Source: a virus. Taken from it: DNA of 39,392 nt. Location: the IMG/VR virus record IMGVR_UViG_3300047548_001851, positions 1-39,392 of that record, one strand, 5' to 3'. The translations under genes and the position numbers were made by a program. The notes under the pieces were generated by a model. That model saw only the letters and a list, made by a program, of their open reading frames with translations. It was not told the origin of the DNA and did no database searches. Every line of letters starts with the position of its first letter. The first letter of the stretch is position 1. Below are positions 1-9,509 of the stretch, piece after piece.

Positions 1-16
1 GCAGTTAATTACATCT

Positions 17-51
17 GTCCTTTCGTTTGATGTGATGGTGTGTAAAATTTG
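17..51 (+). promoter_or_regulatory. Candidate late promoter, copy 1 (PL-A)
   Basis: GTCCTTTC begins at 17 and AAAATTTG lies at 44-51. The two boxes are 27 bases apart start to start, the same as in four other intergenic sites (4739, 12436, 29821, 32707). The second box resembles the Bacteroidota -7 element TAnnTTTG, and the first sits where the -33 element should be. The ATG of the first gene is at 56, so a transcript from here would be leaderless or nearly so. It would drive the portal-lysis genes. Promoter function is inferred from geometry and position. Confidence 0.6.
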
Positions 52-55
52 CTTC

Positions 56-316
56 ATGACGCTCGATAAGGCATTGGAAACAGTACGCAAGTGCGTGAAG
101 AATTCACCTTTTCGATTTGATATTGAGTTTGTGACGTTGGATGTAAAGCGCAAAACAGGAGGTTCACTGAAGGTTTTGAAAAATTGTCGAGTTGCAAGTT
201 CATCTCACAATCCCTTCGAGCATGGTACCATCAATGTTTTAGCTGCTGGACAGACACACGAGAACACCATTCACATAAAACTTATAATGAAGCTTAACGG
301 TGAGTTTGTCCGATAA
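56..316 (+). CDS. Small head-region protein, function unknown
   Basis: A protein of 86 residues if translation starts at the ATG at 56. In-frame ATGs at 32 and 35 exist, but they lie inside the candidate promoter PL-A, so 56 is preferred. The protein is basic and soluble, with no signal peptide or membrane segment, and alternates charged and beta-prone stretches. Its 3' end overlaps the start of the portal-like gene, which implies translational coupling. On a circular map it would be the first gene after the large terminase, which suggests a head-assembly role. I do not recognise the family. Confidence 0.6.
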   Translation: MTLDKALETVRKCVKNSPFRFDIEFVTLDVKRKTGGSLKVLKNCRVASSSHNPFEHGTINVLAAGQTHENTIHIKLIMKLNGEFVR

Positions 317-1649
317 AATACAATTCGAAAACTACATCATTGCATACTCTAATGAAGGTGTGTCAATGTTTAATTTCAATCCAGCCAAGCAATCTATTGT
401 AGCTACTCCTTCGAAAAATGAGGACAAGGCAGTTGAGAGGAAATGGATCACCAGTGGCACAAGCGATAAGGTTCTCAATGAGTACAAAAATTTCGCGGAA
501 AAGTCGACTGTGATTATGCCTGGGCTTCGATTTAATGCAGCGATGCGTTTCGGAGGTGGTATTGATTATGGCAAAATTGAAATAGTCGATGGAGAAAAGC
601 GATTTGTGCCGGTTGTGATTGATGAAATAGAGGATTTTTTTGAGCGAAACAAAATTGATGAGCAATTCTTTACATCATTGCTTGATCTTGAGACATTCTT
701 CTTCTCCGTAACACAGCTTGGAAAGAATCTCAAAGGAGATAAAATAGTAAGATTGACAAATCAGTTTACGCGTGCGAGCTGGTGCAGATTTGGGAGAAGA
801 GACGCACAAGGGAATATCCCAAATATTTTCGTGAATGCGGACTTTGGTACAGGTGATTTCCAAGAATCTAATACCAAGCAAATCACTTGTGCTCCTGAAT
901 ATATTGAAGAGGATTGGTTTGATAAAATCAAGAAAGGAAAAGAAAAAGAATTTGCGGTGGTATGTCGCAATCCAGACCTTGGGCGCAACTATTATCCTGT
1001 TCCTGACTGGTACACCTCAATAGAGAGCGGATGGTATGACATTGCTAAATTGATTGCGGAGGCGAAGAAATTCATGTTCAAGAACCAATTCGCAATCAAG
1101 TATCACATCAAGATCAATCCTCGTTATTGGGAAGCTATCTACGGTAAAGAGGCATGGGCTAAATTTTCTGATAAAGAGAGATCAGATCAGAAAAAAAAGG
1201 AGCTCGATAGAATAAGTGAATTTTGCCAGGGTACTGAAAATTTCGGTGCTACATTCTATACAGAGACGATGTTTGCTCATGAAACGCAAAAGTTTGAAGG
1301 ACTCATAGAATTTGTTGAACTAAAAAATGATTTCTCTGCATCTGGAGCATTCATGAAGGAAAGCAATGAATCGTCAGATCATATGCTATCCTCACTTTTG
1401 ATTCATCCTGATATCATAGGTAACGCTCCTGGTAGCACACTCGGAAGTGGTAGCGGAAGCGGCAATAGGGTTGCATTCAATCAACGTGTCGCATTGTCGC
1501 TTATAAATCAAATGATTGCACTTGAACCCTTGAGGGTGGCATCTCGCTATAATAAATGGGGTGTGAAATTCATGGTGCGGAATTCATTGATTACAACTCT
1601 TGACACGGGAGCAAGCGCAACTAAACCTCAAGCCAACATTCCAACATGA
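300..1649 (+). CDS. Portal-like protein
   Basis: 449 residues from a GTG start at 300, overlapping the previous gene by 17 bases; a later in-frame ATG is at 366. Size, an acidic and aromatic-rich middle, a Gly/Ser linker (LGSGSGSGNR) near residue 385, and a position right after the terminase on a circular map all fit the portal, the dodecameric ring through which DNA enters the head. The segment after the linker (VAFNQRVALSLINQMI) resembles the C-terminal helical region of Bacteroidota phage portals. I assign it by size and context more than by a diagnostic motif. Another head/neck structural protein is possible. Confidence 0.55.
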   Translation: MSLSDKIQFENYIIAYSNEGVSMFNFNPAKQSIVATPSKNEDKAVERKWITSGTSDKVLNEYKNFAEKSTVIMPGLRFNAAMRFGGGIDYGKIEIVDGEKRFVPVVIDEIEDFFERNKIDEQFFTSLLDLETFFFSVTQLGKNLKGDKIVRLTNQFTRASWCRFGRRDAQGNIPNIFVNADFGTGDFQESNTKQITCAPEYIEEDWFDKIKKGKEKEFAVVCRNPDLGRNYYPVPDWYTSIESGWYDIAKLIAEAKKFMFKNQFAIKYHIKINPRYWEAIYGKEAWAKFSDKERSDQKKKELDRISEFCQGTENFGATFYTETMFAHETQKFEGLIEFVELKNDFSASGAFMKESNESSDHMLSSLLIHPDIIGNAPGSTLGSGSGSGNRVAFNQRVALSLINQMIALEPLRVASRYNKWGVKFMVRNSLITTLDTGASATKPQANIPT

Positions 1650-2632
1650 TGAAGCTAATTTTCTCCAACATAGAAGAAATTAACGAGGTATTACCCGTTC
1701 CATTATCAGTGGATTTCAATGCCCTTAAGCCTTCGATTGAGCCTATTCAGAACAAGTGGCTAAAGACACTCATTGGAAATGATCAGCTTGCTAAAATTAT
1801 CGAATGGTTGACTGGACCAGAAGTATTAACGGACAAGCAAAATGAATTGATTCGATTGTGTCGATATCCGCTTTCGCAGATTATTCTGCGCGAGAGTAGT
1901 GATATCATCAACATCATGATTACTCAGGGTGGGTTCCAAGTTGCTAAAACAGAAAATACAGAAATAGCATCAGCGAATAGAGTCCTGCTTTTCAAAGAAC
2001 AGTTGACATTGAATAGTCAAATGGGCTTCGACCAGCTCATAGATTTTTTAGAAAATAATGCGGAAGATTTTGCTGAGTACAAAAATTCTGTTGAGCGCAA
2101 GACGCGCAAGAAATTATTAATACCGTCAGCCCGTGAATTCAATACTGGATTGATAGGAATAGAAATTAATCATTTCGTTTTTGAGAAACTACGCGCAGTA
2201 TTAGAAACATATGAAGCGAGATTCCTAATTAAAGTTCTAGGACCTGAGCTTTTTGCTCATATCAAGGAGAAGACTTCCAATTCTGAATCTCTCGGTGTTT
2301 ATGCTCCATTACTGCCTCTTATTCAGAAGGCTCTTCCGGGCGTAGTACTTGCAGACACAATTACAGCTCTCAACTTAAAAGTTGATGAGCGTGGTGTATA
2401 TATCAGCATCATCCGCAATGCGAATGAAGCACAGCAAACTGAAAAGAGTGGAGTTTCGTCTGTGATAGAAAGTCATAGAAAGTACTCGAGTGAAAGATTT
2501 GAAGATTTGGCGGCACACTTGATTGAGAATGCAATAAACTATCCGCTCTTTTCCGCATCGCAAGCATACACAGACCGTGGTGCTGAGCGAATTGAATCAG
2601 GAAAAAAAGGGGTATTCTATGGAATCAATTAA
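1646..2632 (+). CDS. Phage structural protein, DUF6712-like (tentative)
   Basis: 328 residues, ATG overlapping the stop of the portal-like gene by 4 bases (ATGA). It is mostly helical, with no signal peptide or membrane segment. It has the size and position of a structural protein that follows the portal in Bacteroidota phages, for which I recall the DUF6712 label; this assignment is from memory and weak. Tight coupling with the portal-like gene suggests a head or head-tail joining role. The 3' end overlaps the translational region of the next small membrane protein gene. Confidence 0.5.
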   Translation: MMKLIFSNIEEINEVLPVPLSVDFNALKPSIEPIQNKWLKTLIGNDQLAKIIEWLTGPEVLTDKQNELIRLCRYPLSQIILRESSDIINIMITQGGFQVAKTENTEIASANRVLLFKEQLTLNSQMGFDQLIDFLENNAEDFAEYKNSVERKTRKKLLIPSAREFNTGLIGIEINHFVFEKLRAVLETYEARFLIKVLGPELFAHIKEKTSNSESLGVYAPLLPLIQKALPGVVLADTITALNLKVDERGVYISIIRNANEAQQTEKSGVSSVIESHRKYSSERFEDLAAHLIENAINYPLFSASQAYTDRGAERIESGKKGVFYGIN

Positions 2633-2879
2633 AAAGCTTAACGTGGATCACTTTGTCACTTTGAAAGAAACTATTATCACGGGTGTGGTAATGATCATCA
2701 TCTCCATTGGAAGTAAATGGGTGTGGCTTATTAGCAATGATGTTATTGTCAAAAGCCTGTCTGTAATAAGCATTGCTCTGATCATTATCGTTAATCTATT
2801 CAAGATTATCGACTATATCCAAAAGAAACTCAAATCAAAAAACACCAGCCATGAGCGAAAAGAAGAAGAAGCCATTTAA
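2619..2879 (+). CDS. Small two-TM membrane protein, candidate holin
   Basis: 86 residues starting at the ATG at 2619, which is preceded by a purine-rich GGAAAAAAAGGGG tract. Two hydrophobic segments are visible, about residues 19-38 and 46-64, followed by a highly charged lysine/glutamate tail. Size, topology and charged tail match class II holins, which form holes in the inner membrane and let the endolysin out. It is followed, with a 29-base overlap, by a second holin-like gene and then the endolysin, so this is probably a lysis cassette. It could instead be an antiholin. Confidence 0.55.
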   Translation: MESIKKLNVDHFVTLKETIITGVVMIIISIGSKWVWLISNDVIVKSLSVISIALIIIVNLFKIIDYIQKKLKSKNTSHERKEEEAI

Positions 2880-3420
2880 CGAAACGAAACTGGGCAAATT
2901 CCTAAAGGATAAGGTTAAGCCAGTTGCCGGCACGTTGCTGCAGTTAGGTGGTGATATCACAGGTATTGATGCTCTTGAAAAAGTGGGTTCATTCCTTCAA
3001 GATAAAGCTCAGGAGGACAATGAAGAGGCTTTGCGCTACAAGGCCCTCCTTATTGAGTTTGAAGAGAAAAAGCTTGAATATGAATTGGAATTTGCTCGTC
3101 TAGATATGGAGCAATTCAAGTTAGAAGTTCAAGATAGAGAATCAGCAAGAAATCGAGAGGTGGATTTCATGCGTGCTAATGGAGGCAAGCGTGATTGGCT
3201 TATGGGAACTGCTGTTATTGTAGCACTTGTGATGTACGTGGCTGGCTTTGCTTTTCTAGCTTTTGGGCCAACGGTACCTCCCGAGAAGAAGGACCTGTTT
3301 AACATGGGAGTCGGTCAGGTGTTCACCTTTGCTGGAATGGTGTTCGCTTATTATCTCGGAACCACTCGTAGTTCTCGTCAGAAGGATAATATGATTCAAC
3401 AGGCAGTGACAATGCGATGA
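2851..3420 (+). CDS. Holin-like protein (GTA/3TM holin type)
   Basis: 189 residues. The N-terminal half is charged and coiled-coil-like. The motif RESARNREV near residue 97 is typical of the phage/GTA 3TM holin family, which has a similar ESAR.RE signature just before the membrane part. Two hydrophobic segments follow, about residues 117-139 and 151-168. It overlaps the upstream small membrane protein gene and touches the endolysin gene (ATGA overlap at 3417). It probably works with the endolysin in host lysis. Family assignment is by motif and topology. Confidence 0.6.
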   Translation: MSEKKKKPFNETKLGKFLKDKVKPVAGTLLQLGGDITGIDALEKVGSFLQDKAQEDNEEALRYKALLIEFEEKKLEYELEFARLDMEQFKLEVQDRESARNREVDFMRANGGKRDWLMGTAVIVALVMYVAGFAFLAFGPTVPPEKKDLFNMGVGQVFTFAGMVFAYYLGTTRSSRQKDNMIQQAVTMR

Positions 3421-3854
3421 AAAGAATTCAGGTCTCAAAGAATTTCTTTTTGGACGAATTTATCGATCCCCAGACTTATGCTGCTCGTGGGGCTCGTTCA
3501 ATTGAGTTAATTGATATGCGTTGTGTAGATGGGATCCAATTCGCAAGAGATCATGTTGGACCATTGTTTTGCAACACATGGGCAACAGGAGGATCCAGAA
3601 GATTGAGCGGTTTGAGACCACATAATACAACAGTGGGCGCCAAGTGGAGTCAGCACAAATACGGAAACGGATTTGACGTAATTTCTAAGCTGATAAGCCC
3701 CGCTGAGCTTCATGCTTTTATTTTAGAGCATGAGGATTTATACATAGGCAAAGGATGGGTGACAACTTTGGAAGATTTGCGCGATACTCCGACATGGACG
3801 CACATGGATAATCGATATACAGGTATGGATAAAATAAGAATTGTCCGCGCATGA
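3417..3854 (+). CDS. Endolysin, M15-family peptidase
   Basis: 145 residues. The zinc-peptidase signature SxHxxGxxxD is present as SQHKYGNGFD (His80, Asp87), and the third ligand is His129 in WTHMD. These residues define the M15 / Hedgehog-DD-peptidase fold, whose phage members cut peptide cross-links in peptidoglycan. There is no signal peptide, so export must rely on the holin-like proteins encoded directly upstream. Its start overlaps the stop of the holin-like gene by 4 bases and its own stop overlaps the next gene. The length is normal for a single-domain M15 endolysin. Confidence 0.85.
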   Translation: MKRIQVSKNFFLDEFIDPQTYAARGARSIELIDMRCVDGIQFARDHVGPLFCNTWATGGSRRLSGLRPHNTTVGAKWSQHKYGNGFDVISKLISPAELHAFILEHEDLYIGKGWVTTLEDLRDTPTWTHMDNRYTGMDKIRIVRA

Positions 3855-4651
3855 TCATTGAAATTAAAGAAAATGATAATGCAGTTCACACCATGGAGTG
3901 GGCAGCGCCTACTGATTGGCTTTCGATACAACGAAAAGATTGGAAGCTTTATCTTCAGCTTCGCTTTGCCTGCGCAGTTCGAGAAGAGAAATCAGATAAT
4001 CAATTGATCTATTTTCGCTTGATACTTGTGGATTTTCTCTCCGCGAGAAAGGCTATTCAGAAGATCATTCCTTCCATTCCGGAAATATATCTGATACCAG
4101 AAGTTATTGAATCAATAGTGAATGAGATTGAATGGCTAAAAGAACTTCCATACAATCAGAAATCCATGCGTAAGCGAATTGGTTTGTTTTTCGGCCCAAA
4201 GGATATGCTCATGGATTGGACTTGGGGAAGATATAGTTTAGCTGAGGAGACTTTCCGAAAGTACGTTGAATCGCTTGCCTTGGATAATAAGAAACTCGAG
4301 AGTCTTGCGCTATCTCAATTATTTGCTGTGCTTTATTCGCCATTTGGGTTATGGAACCCGAGAATTGCCGACTTCTATGTGAAACTCTCGTTTTTTGTGA
4401 GTCGGAAAAAGATGCTAGAAGCCGTGGAAAATTACAGAGGGTTGCGCCATTGGGTACAACAAGTGTACTCTCCTGCTTTTCCAGAACAATCAGGTAATGG
4501 AGAATCCAGTACCGATACTATGCGCTCATTAACAGTGGCTATGGCAGGACCTAAATTTGGAACTTTTAAACAAGTTCTCGCTGAGAATATGCACAACATT
4601 TTAATCTATCAATGTCAGTTGCATGAAGAAATTGAACGTTCAAAAAAATAA
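3851..4651 (+). CDS. Unknown protein upstream of the tape measure
   Basis: 266 residues, ATGA overlap with the endolysin gene. Soluble, helical, Trp-rich, with no signal peptide. It is the last gene before a terminator and the tape measure gene. In siphophages this slot usually holds tail assembly chaperones, and I suggest that role by position only. There is no second overlapping ORF of the kind made by a programmed -1 frameshift, so it is not a classic G/GT pair. The transcript probably ends at the hairpin 50 bases downstream. Confidence 0.5.
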   Translation: MIIEIKENDNAVHTMEWAAPTDWLSIQRKDWKLYLQLRFACAVREEKSDNQLIYFRLILVDFLSARKAIQKIIPSIPEIYLIPEVIESIVNEIEWLKELPYNQKSMRKRIGLFFGPKDMLMDWTWGRYSLAEETFRKYVESLALDNKKLESLALSQLFAVLYSPFGLWNPRIADFYVKLSFFVSRKKMLEAVENYRGLRHWVQQVYSPAFPEQSGNGESSTDTMRSLTVAMAGPKFGTFKQVLAENMHNILIYQCQLHEEIERSKK

Positions 4652-4700
4652 TATATTTGAACCTGATCATTTAAGGTAATAATTAGATCACAATTGAAAT

Positions 4701-4735
4701 ATCCTTAGGCAACGGCTTAGGGATTTTCGCTTTTT
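4701..4735 (+). terminator. Intrinsic terminator after the portal-lysis genes
   Basis: ATCCTTAGGC at 4701-4710 pairs with GCTTAGGGAT at 4715-4724 (10 bp, two G-U pairs, loop AACG). It is followed by TTTTCGCTTTTTATT. It lies just before the next candidate late promoter, so it separates two late transcription units. Confidence 0.65.
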
Positions 4736-4738
4736 ATT

Positions 4739-4773
4739 GTCCTTTCAGTTGCATTAAATCCTTTGAATTTTTG
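4739..4773 (+). promoter_or_regulatory. Candidate late promoter, copy 2 (PL-B)
   Basis: GTCCTTTC at 4739 and AATTTTTG at 4766-4773, with the same 27-base register as the other copies. It directly follows a terminator. The tape measure ATG at 4778 is 5 bases past the last G of the second box, so the predicted start of transcription falls at or beside the start codon. Confidence 0.65.
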
Positions 4774-4777
4774 GAGC

Positions 4778-7426
4778 ATGTCGAATACTCCAGAAAACAG
4801 AAGAATCACCATTTACATCAATGGGAAAGAAGTTGAGTTTTCACTCAAGGGTATATCATCTGAAATTGCTAAAACACGAAATCAGATTCGATCATTGACG
4901 ATTGGAACAGATGAGTATAATGCTGCAGTTAAGGATTTAAAGGGCCTTGAAGCTGTTTACAAAAAGCACGCTGATGAAATTAAAGGAGCAACTAAACAGC
5001 AAACGCAACATGCTGAGGCCATTAAAAATTCTGCGAATCAACAATCGTTTTACAAAAAAGCTATCGGGGAGATTAAATCTACATTCAGTGGATTTATAAG
5101 TCCTGTTACTTTGGCCGCTGGTGCTATTGCAGGGATTGGTGCTGCTGTTTCTGATGGCATAGGTATTATGCGAAGGTTCGAGGTGGCCATGGACGACTTA
5201 CAAGCAATTGTTGGATTGTCCGCCGAACAAATGGGCTATTTCCGTGATCAGTCTGTTGAGTTTGCTAAGCGATTTGGTGAAACTCCAGAGGCGATCATTG
5301 AAGCATTCAAACTTGCAGGCTCCGCTAAGCCAGAGCTCTTAGAGAGTCAGGAAGCATTGGCAGCATTCACTGAGCAGGCGCTGACTTTATCCAAAGCCGC
5401 AAAAATGGACTTAGGAGAGACCATTAGCTCTCTCACTACCATCATGAATGCTAATGGTGCATCTGCTGATGAAACTGCGAGGTACATCAATGTTTTGGCT
5501 GCTGGTTCTCAAAAGGGTGCTAAAGAAGTAGACTTTCTTGCAAAAGCTTTTGAAAAAATTGGACCTGTTGGAGCCACTGCAGGAGTATCAATAGAACAGC
5601 AAACTGCTGTACTTGAATTGCTCGGTGAAAAAGGGTTTAACTCGGCAGAGACTGCTGGTACCAACTTCCGTAACATACTCCTTATCCTTCAGGAGGATAC
5701 GCGAAATCTCACGAACGGAAAGTTAGACCTGAATAAGGTTTTTGAAAACTATTCTGGTATTGCAAGTAATGCATCGGAGCTCACCGCAATATTTGGCCGT
5801 GAAAACGTAAGTGCTGCGCAAGCGGTGCTTCTCAATAGAGAGCGTGTTGATCAGCTTACAGAAGCCGTAACAGGAACGAACACAGCAAATGAACAAGCGA
5901 TTGTCCAAATGGATAATCTGGACACTAGAGTCGCGCAGTTAAATGCAACATGGGAAGGCTTCTGGGCTTCCATGGAGGAAGGTCCTTCAATTATCAGCTA
6001 CGCAGTAGACGCCATAATTTACTATATCGAGGAAGCAGAGAAAAGTTTAAAAGTCGTGGGCGCAGGTGTAGAAGCGGCATCAAGAGCGATTTATGGATTA
6101 ACGGGTGGCATACTTGGTAGTTCTGGAGCAATTGATAAAGCTAATCGCACAATGGAAGATTCTATTGCTGTGCAGAAACAATTAGTATCAGAAGAAAATA
6201 AAGCATTCGCAGAAAAACTCCAAGCTCAGGGAAAGCTCAATGATTACATTCTTAAGCAGCAAGCTGAGCTTGCAAAATTGAATCAAGAATCTGCACAGTA
6301 TCGCAAGATTCAAAGTGAGATCATCGATTTAAAGGCTGTTGCCAATAAAGAAATAGAAGCCCAGATTCAAAAAGAACAGAAGCTTCGTGAAGAATCTGAT
6401 GCGGCAGCAGAGAAAGCAAAGCAAGCAGCAAAGGCGAAAAAAGATGCTGAAAAAACAGCACAAGCGAACGTTAAAACCAAGCAAGATGCAAGTGAAACGT
6501 ATAACAGAGACAATAAAGTAGGTCCATTAACTGCGCGTGGAACAGAAGAAGTGGAGCTTCAAATGACGCGAGATCTTGAAGCTAAGAAGCAGCAGATTGT
6601 TATAGACGCCTACGCATCTACGCAGGATCAAAAACGTGCATTAGATGACGAACAATTTCAGGAGAATGTTCGTCGCGCTGAGGTTCAAGAACAAGCTATC
6701 GCGGAAGCACGTCAAAGTATTTCCCAAAGTCTTACTAATACCGCAGAGGCATTGGCTAACATGGCAATGCAAAACAGATACAAAAAGGAAGTTAAAGCGC
6801 TGGACGAAAAGAAAAAACGAGGCCTTATATCTGAGCAGGAGTACGACAAAAAAATGGAGCAGCTGGAAAAGGCTGCATTTGAGAGAAAGAAGAGATTGGA
6901 CATTATGGCCGCGCTTATCAATGGAGCTCTTGCAGCAACAAAAGCTACAGCAACACTAGGTGGTCCAGTTAACCCTGCTTGGCTTCCTACTCTTGCGGCA
7001 ATAGCGGCACAAACGGGAGGGCAAATAGCACTGATAGCAGCACAACAATTTGGGGATGGAGGTATGGTTTTCGGACCATCGCACAGCAATGGTGGAGTAC
7101 CTGCTGTGATGGAAGGAGGAGAATATGTTGTGAGAAAGCGTGAGGTGACTCCGATGACCTTACCCATCCTCGAATCAATCAATTCAGGAAAAATTAGATA
7201 TCTGAATGCAGCGGCAGCAGTTGCCAATACACGAATGGATAATGGTCAGCTTTCGTCTACTAGATCTATTGAAAGAAGCACCGCAGAAAAATCTAACAGT
7301 GATCGCGAAATGTTTGATCGAATCGATTCCTGGACACGTGAATTCAAAGTTGTGAATTCTCTCCGAGATCAGGAGGATGCCATTGACAGAAAACGTCGCG
7401 TAGAAAACCTTGCAAACGTTGCATAA
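4778..7426 (+). CDS. Tape measure protein
   Basis: 882 residues from the ATG at 4778; an in-frame TTG at 4763 lies inside the promoter and is rejected. The N-terminal part is followed by a hydrophobic stretch around residues 100-125 and a TP901-type core (EVAMDDLQAIVGLSAEQM, then FGETPEAIIEAF), as in phage tail tape measure proteins. Long Ala/Lys/Glu/Gln coiled coil covers about residues 480-680. A second Ala-rich hydrophobic stretch near 715-760 is followed by a Gly-rich segment (GGMVFGPSHSNGGVPAV) seen in many tape measures. It sets tail length and helps DNA entry. The size suggests a tail of roughly 130 nm, using about 1.5 angstrom per residue. Confidence 0.9.
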   Translation: MSNTPENRRITIYINGKEVEFSLKGISSEIAKTRNQIRSLTIGTDEYNAAVKDLKGLEAVYKKHADEIKGATKQQTQHAEAIKNSANQQSFYKKAIGEIKSTFSGFISPVTLAAGAIAGIGAAVSDGIGIMRRFEVAMDDLQAIVGLSAEQMGYFRDQSVEFAKRFGETPEAIIEAFKLAGSAKPELLESQEALAAFTEQALTLSKAAKMDLGETISSLTTIMNANGASADETARYINVLAAGSQKGAKEVDFLAKAFEKIGPVGATAGVSIEQQTAVLELLGEKGFNSAETAGTNFRNILLILQEDTRNLTNGKLDLNKVFENYSGIASNASELTAIFGRENVSAAQAVLLNRERVDQLTEAVTGTNTANEQAIVQMDNLDTRVAQLNATWEGFWASMEEGPSIISYAVDAIIYYIEEAEKSLKVVGAGVEAASRAIYGLTGGILGSSGAIDKANRTMEDSIAVQKQLVSEENKAFAEKLQAQGKLNDYILKQQAELAKLNQESAQYRKIQSEIIDLKAVANKEIEAQIQKEQKLREESDAAAEKAKQAAKAKKDAEKTAQANVKTKQDASETYNRDNKVGPLTARGTEEVELQMTRDLEAKKQQIVIDAYASTQDQKRALDDEQFQENVRRAEVQEQAIAEARQSISQSLTNTAEALANMAMQNRYKKEVKALDEKKKRGLISEQEYDKKMEQLEKAAFERKKRLDIMAALINGALAATKATATLGGPVNPAWLPTLAAIAAQTGGQIALIAAQQFGDGGMVFGPSHSNGGVPAVMEGGEYVVRKREVTPMTLPILESINSGKIRYLNAAAAVANTRMDNGQLSSTRSIERSTAEKSNSDREMFDRIDSWTREFKVVNSLRDQEDAIDRKRRVENLANVA

Positions 7427-7926
7427 TGAAGCACATCGATTTTATCAATTACTTTGAAAAGCTCGCAACTGAGCACAGGTTGATTAACCATCAACCAAAG
7501 ATCAACGAGAGATTTGTCGTGTGGCCACAGGCCGATTTACATACAAAATTCTCCAAGATGAAAGAAACATTCATAGTCCTCAATGAAGGCAGTGGATCGT
7601 TTCAAAAACTAGGCGAAGGCTATATCGACGTTAAGAGAGTTTCCTTTGAAATTCATTGCCAATTCAAGCCGTCTAATGATGCTATGGACAAGGTGCGCGC
7701 CGCAGATCAAGCAGAGCAAATCGCCAAGAATATTATTGCGAGAATTATTGATGATAGCGAGAATTTCGAAGACGGAGTTTGTCCGAGATTCATGAGAATG
7801 TTTCGCGCTGAAACTGTGGTGTACGAACATTTTGAAAGCATGGCTCCCAACTTCGTTACCTGCTTATGCTCTTTTAGTTTGGAAGATGACAATTACCTTG
7901 AAAACGATCCATCAGTATGGCAATAA
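7426..7926 (+). CDS. Tail protein following the tape measure, unknown
   Basis: 166 residues, its ATG overlapping the tape measure stop (TAATG). Soluble, mixed alpha/beta, no signal peptide. It sits between the tape measure and large tail-tip proteins, a slot often used by distal tail or tail-completion proteins. I do not recognise the family. Its 3' end overlaps the next gene by 10 bases, consistent with a tightly coupled tail operon. Confidence 0.55.
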   Translation: MKHIDFINYFEKLATEHRLINHQPKINERFVVWPQADLHTKFSKMKETFIVLNEGSGSFQKLGEGYIDVKRVSFEIHCQFKPSNDAMDKVRAADQAEQIAKNIIARIIDDSENFEDGVCPRFMRMFRAETVVYEHFESMAPNFVTCLCSFSLEDDNYLENDPSVWQ

Positions 7927-9509
7927 TCATATCACAGGAACCAAGTTCTTTTTCTCCGATCCACGCAACAAAGGAGCCCATAATAATTAATGCTAGGGGC
8001 ACAGAGTATATTTTGACTGCACCAGTTGTTCCTAGGCTAATATTCACATTTAACACTTTCCCTTCTATTGGAAATACATTCACTTGGAATGATGGTTCAG
8101 AAGGTGGAGATATAACTTTCATCGCAACCGGAGCCACTAGATCTCCAGGTATAGAGTGCTTCGTTCCTAGTAGTGGTCAAACGATGGTTGATTGGGTGAA
8201 TAATGTTTTCGTTCCTGTTCTCAGAGAGATTCCAAATTTTGAAAACTACCAAATTTCAGTCGGTGGCCCATCAAGCACAATCACATTAACAGGTCTATCT
8301 GCTTTTGATGCTGGGCCATTTGCAACAGGATCTGGATATACGTTTACTTCAACTAATACAGCAGGAAACGCTGGGGCATTTCGTGAGGATTATTTTATCC
8401 GTTTACGCATTGCCATGAACGCAAATCAGCAGAACCCTATCTATCCAATTCGATCAAGATGGTATTACTTCAAGCCCTTGATCAATGATCTGGGACAAGC
8501 ATATATTGAGCAGGACATTGGAAGATTGGTTGAAGAATTGATGGAAGAGAATGACCTGTGGCCAGTGGATGATGAGAACTTTGCTACTGTTTTTTTTGAC
8601 GCCAGAAAATTCTATGTGTCTATTCAGGAGTTCTACAGCGATAGCTTAGGAACAAGTCCTTACTTGAACACGTCAGTCGTTCGAGCGCTGCGAGGAGGAC
8701 GAGAGGTTTTTGCAAGGACATTCAATATCCCAGGTCACTTCAACGAGAAGTTCATCACCAACAGAAGGATCGTTTACACTGACAGAAGACTTCCAGACTG
8801 GTGCTATTTTATTGAGCCTGCGGTTGGCACAACCAATAAGATAGTAATGTTTGTTGATGTTGTAGATGAAGAAGGAGCTCCACACTTCTTTACGAAATTC
8901 ACAATTCCAAAAGTGGAACAGGGACGAATAGTTAAAGTGCCATGTGGATACGATCAACTCGAACTTACAACACCTATTCCGGCAAAGAAGTACAGCATTC
9001 GAATTGAAGAGCTTACTGCTACGAATGAGTTTGTCAGGAGCATTGCTAAAGGATTGACTTTCGTTTTGCTTCCTGAGTCTGATTACGTTTCAGGCCTTCA
9101 GTACTACAATAGTTTTGGCCTCCTAGAAAGTGTGCTTTTGAACGGGAGCATTGAGGCGGTAGTGGAATGGAGCCGAAGCTTTGAGAATGTTGATTTACCA
9201 ATTGAACCAAAGATTGAGAACCATAACGAAATCGCGTATGAGGTTGAAAAGCAACTTATATTTTCTTGTACAACTGGACCAATTTCTAAGGAGTCCTGGA
9301 GTGCGGCTAATGATATTCTTCTCAGTAAAAAACACTATTGGGTTGATGTCGTAGGAAAAAGAATTAGACACGCAGTGAAGTTAGAGAAAGGGAAATCAAG
9401 CATACCTGCATTTAATCCAGATGGAGTATCAACGGTACAAATGCCACTTAAGATTGCTTTCCCTTCTTCAAAAACATCTTCTACAGCAAACGGAATACTA
9501 GATCTATGA
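7917..9509 (+). CDS. Tail tip / distal tail structural protein
   Basis: 530 residues, overlapping the gene before. Beta-rich sequence with many Thr, Ser and Gly residues in the first 180 residues, then a larger mixed domain. No signal peptide or membrane segment. The position, second after the tape measure, and the size fit a distal tail or baseplate component; in many Bacteroidota siphophages two large proteins follow the tape measure. Family not identified. It overlaps the next gene by 4 bases. Confidence 0.55.
   Translation: MAIIISQEPSSFSPIHATKEPIIINARGTEYILTAPVVPRLIFTFNTFPSIGNTFTWNDGSEGGDITFIATGATRSPGIECFVPSSGQTMVDWVNNVFVPVLREIPNFENYQISVGGPSSTITLTGLSAFDAGPFATGSGYTFTSTNTAGNAGAFREDYFIRLRIAMNANQQNPIYPIRSRWYYFKPLINDLGQAYIEQDIGRLVEELMEENDLWPVDDENFATVFFDARKFYVSIQEFYSDSLGTSPYLNTSVVRALRGGREVFARTFNIPGHFNEKFITNRRIVYTDRRLPDWCYFIEPAVGTTNKIVMFVDVVDEEGAPHFFTKFTIPKVEQGRIVKVPCGYDQLELTTPIPAKKYSIRIEELTATNEFVRSIAKGLTFVLLPESDYVSGLQYYNSFGLLESVLLNGSIEAVVEWSRSFENVDLPIEPKIENHNEIAYEVEKQLIFSCTTGPISKESWSAANDILLSKKHYWVDVVGKRIRHAVKLEKGKSSIPAFNPDGVSTVQMPLKIAFPSSKTSSTANGILDL

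Noticed and set aside
3851-4778. Programmed -1 frameshift in the gene before the tape measure, as in G/GT tail chaperones
   Set aside because: No overlapping second frame extends from the gene end, and a terminator and promoter separate it from the tape measure gene.
6712-7227. Long minus-strand ORF (171 residues) opposite the tape measure gene
   Set aside because: It lies wholly within a well-supported gene on the other strand, is Ala/Ser-rich as expected from mirror codon bias, and has no promoter or neighbours on that strand.
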